Source of the DNA: Bacteroidota bacterium
GTDB taxonomy: Bacteria > Bacteroidota > Ignavibacteria > SZUA-365
Direction of reading: 5' to 3'
Assembly (NCBI GenBank): GCA_014860565.1
Contig: JACZJN010000197.1
Coordinates: forward strand, 1-64,000
Length of the DNA: 64,000 nt
Positions 63,278 to 64,000 of this stretch are shown here, piece after piece (position 1 is the stretch's first letter; each line of letters begins with the position of its first letter). The notes under the pieces were generated by a model that worked only from the letters and a program-made list of their open reading frames with translations, was not told the origin of the DNA and searched no databases. The position numbers were made by a program, and so were the translations under genes.

Positions 63278-64000
63278 ATGACTTCTTTCATCCGACATTC
63301 CATTTTTTTCCTGGGGCTGCTGCTCCTCTGCGCGGTCCCCGGGTACGGGCAGGTCATCCTCTGGGACAGCACCGGCGTCCCCGTCTGTACGGCTGCCGGC
63401 TGGCAGCGGAATCCGCGCATGGTCACCGACGGTGCGAAGGGAGCGATCATCGTGTGGGAAGACTTGCGTTCGGGTTCCGATGCTGCGATTTACGCTGCGC
63501 GCATCCGCGAGGATGGGACGATGGTGACGACCACGGACGGACGGGAGCTCGTTCCCCCACAGAGCGGACAGCGTCTCGCCGGCATCGTCAGCGACGGCAT
63601 GGGCGGCGCGTATGTCGGCTGGTGGAATCGCGTCGGGAACGACGGCGACGTGTTCGTGCAGCGCATCGACCATACCTGCATGCAGATCTGGCCGGGTGGC
63701 GACGTGGCCGTCTGCGCCGCCGTGGGCCGGCAGGAATGGGCGGAGATGACCTCCGACGGACAGAACGGGGTGATTCTCACATGGCATGACAAGCGCACTG
63801 GGAGCGACAATGACATTTACGCACAGCGCGTCGATCCCTTCGGCGCCGTGCTGTGGACCGCCGACGGGGTCGCGGTTTCCACCGCCCCGGGCGACCAGAA
63901 CTATCCTCAGCTGGCGACCGACCAGGCGGGAGGCGCCTACGTCGCGTGGATGGACCGGCGAACGGAGGACGATATCTACGCACAGCATGTCCTCGCCGAC
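63278..64000 (+). CDS. Secreted repeat protein, 3' end beyond the window
   Basis: 241 codons are present from ATG 63278 and the frame is still open at 64000. A signal peptide (SIFFLGLLLLCAVPGYGQ) precedes repeats of about 50 residues: a GGAxVxWxDxR core followed by DIYAQRVD and an xGxVLWxxDGVAV step (GAIIVWEDLRSGSDAAIYAAR; GVILTWHDKRTGSDNDIYAQ; GAYVAWMDRRTEDDIYAQ, quoted in parts). Such beta-propeller-like secreted proteins in this group often end in a T9SS sorting domain, which would lie outside the window. Function unknown. Confidence 0.8.
   Translation, partial: MTSFIRHSIFFLGLLLLCAVPGYGQVILWDSTGVPVCTAAGWQRNPRMVTDGAKGAIIVWEDLRSGSDAAIYAARIREDGTMVTTTDGRELVPPQSGQRLAGIVSDGMGGAYVGWWNRVGNDGDVFVQRIDHTCMQIWPGGDVAVCAAVGRQEWAEMTSDGQNGVILTWHDKRTGSDNDIYAQRVDPFGAVLWTADGVAVSTAPGDQNYPQLATDQAGGAYVAWMDRRTEDDIYAQHVLAD

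Noticed and set aside
1..64000. Mobile element, prophage or genomic island
   Set aside because: I found no transposase, integrase, tRNA-flanked boundary or terminal repeats, and gene density and base use look even throughout apart from the 26.3-26.5 kb control region.

Overview
The window is a GC-rich (roughly 60% by eye), densely coded bacterial chromosome segment. I see about 50 protein genes and no rRNA, tRNA, CRISPR array, insertion sequence or phage gene. Several traits point to the Bacteroidota/Chlorobiota/Ignavibacteriota (FCB) side of the tree: a secreted BNR-type protein with a type A type-IX-secretion sorting domain (44444-46048), a Reg_prop/Y_Y_Y sensor protein, a thrombospondin type-3 outer-membrane protein, and a fused formiminotransferase-cyclodeaminase. 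The promoters I can read, above all TTGACA-N17-TATATT before csoR, are ordinary sigma-70 type rather than the Bacteroides TAnnTTTG type. The lineage is therefore more likely a deep-branching relative (Kapabacteria- or Ignavibacteria-like) than a classical Bacteroides or Flavobacterium. This placement is inference.

Layout. 0-3.5 kb: a TPR protein cut by the window edge and a membrane PDZ-GAF-PP2C (SpoIIE-type) phosphatase. 3.5-8 kb, minus strand: larB-larE (nickel-pincer cofactor synthesis), a homocysteine S-methyltransferase and a TSP3 outer-membrane protein, closely packed. 8-13.8 kb: a Ca2+-type P-ATPase converging on a csoR-copZ-copA copper-efflux operon. 13.9-16.5 kb: an M28 peptidase coupled to a PstS-like lipoprotein. 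16.6-22.2 kb: formiminotransferase-cyclodeaminase, a single-domain response regulator, a class V aminotransferase and a kinase-less Reg_prop protein. 22.5-27 kb: a SUI1-family protein, then a heat-shock locus in which cbpA-clpB and hsp20 diverge from an AT-rich, dyad-rich control region. 27-35.7 kb: housekeeping and envelope genes (AI-2E exporter family, NlpC/P60, a fatty-acid-2-hydroxylase-like protein, a YVTN propeller, a metallophosphoesterase, DUF2461, trmO, aldehyde dehydrogenase). 35.8-44.3 kb: a signalling block of two single-domain response regulators, a 1090-residue REC-PAS-GAF kinase and a PAS/GAF protein without output domain, with alr embedded. 44.4-50.8 kb: a T9SS-sorted protein, then LysE, AbgT, glutathione peroxidase, Nudix and MscS. 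50.9-53.9 kb: a tight plus-strand operon of a D-amino-acid PLP enzyme, an M19 dipeptidase and a class D beta-lactamase. 54-64 kb: small genes, a second REC-PAS kinase whose receiver has lost its phosphoacceptor Asp, a Sel1 protein, a UPF0182 membrane protein, a sulfurtransferase, a 28-codon ORF ending on a strong terminator, and a truncated secreted repeat protein.

The most unusual points are the D-amino-acid/dipeptidase/class D beta-lactamase operon, the heat-shock control region with ATTGGCA-N8-TGCCAAT, the pseudo-receiver kinase, two multi-sensor proteins with no recognisable output, the three-cysteine LarE without a nearby larC, and the mini-ORF abutting a terminator near 63.0 kb. I did not find a complete, clearly new multi-gene defence or mobile system.
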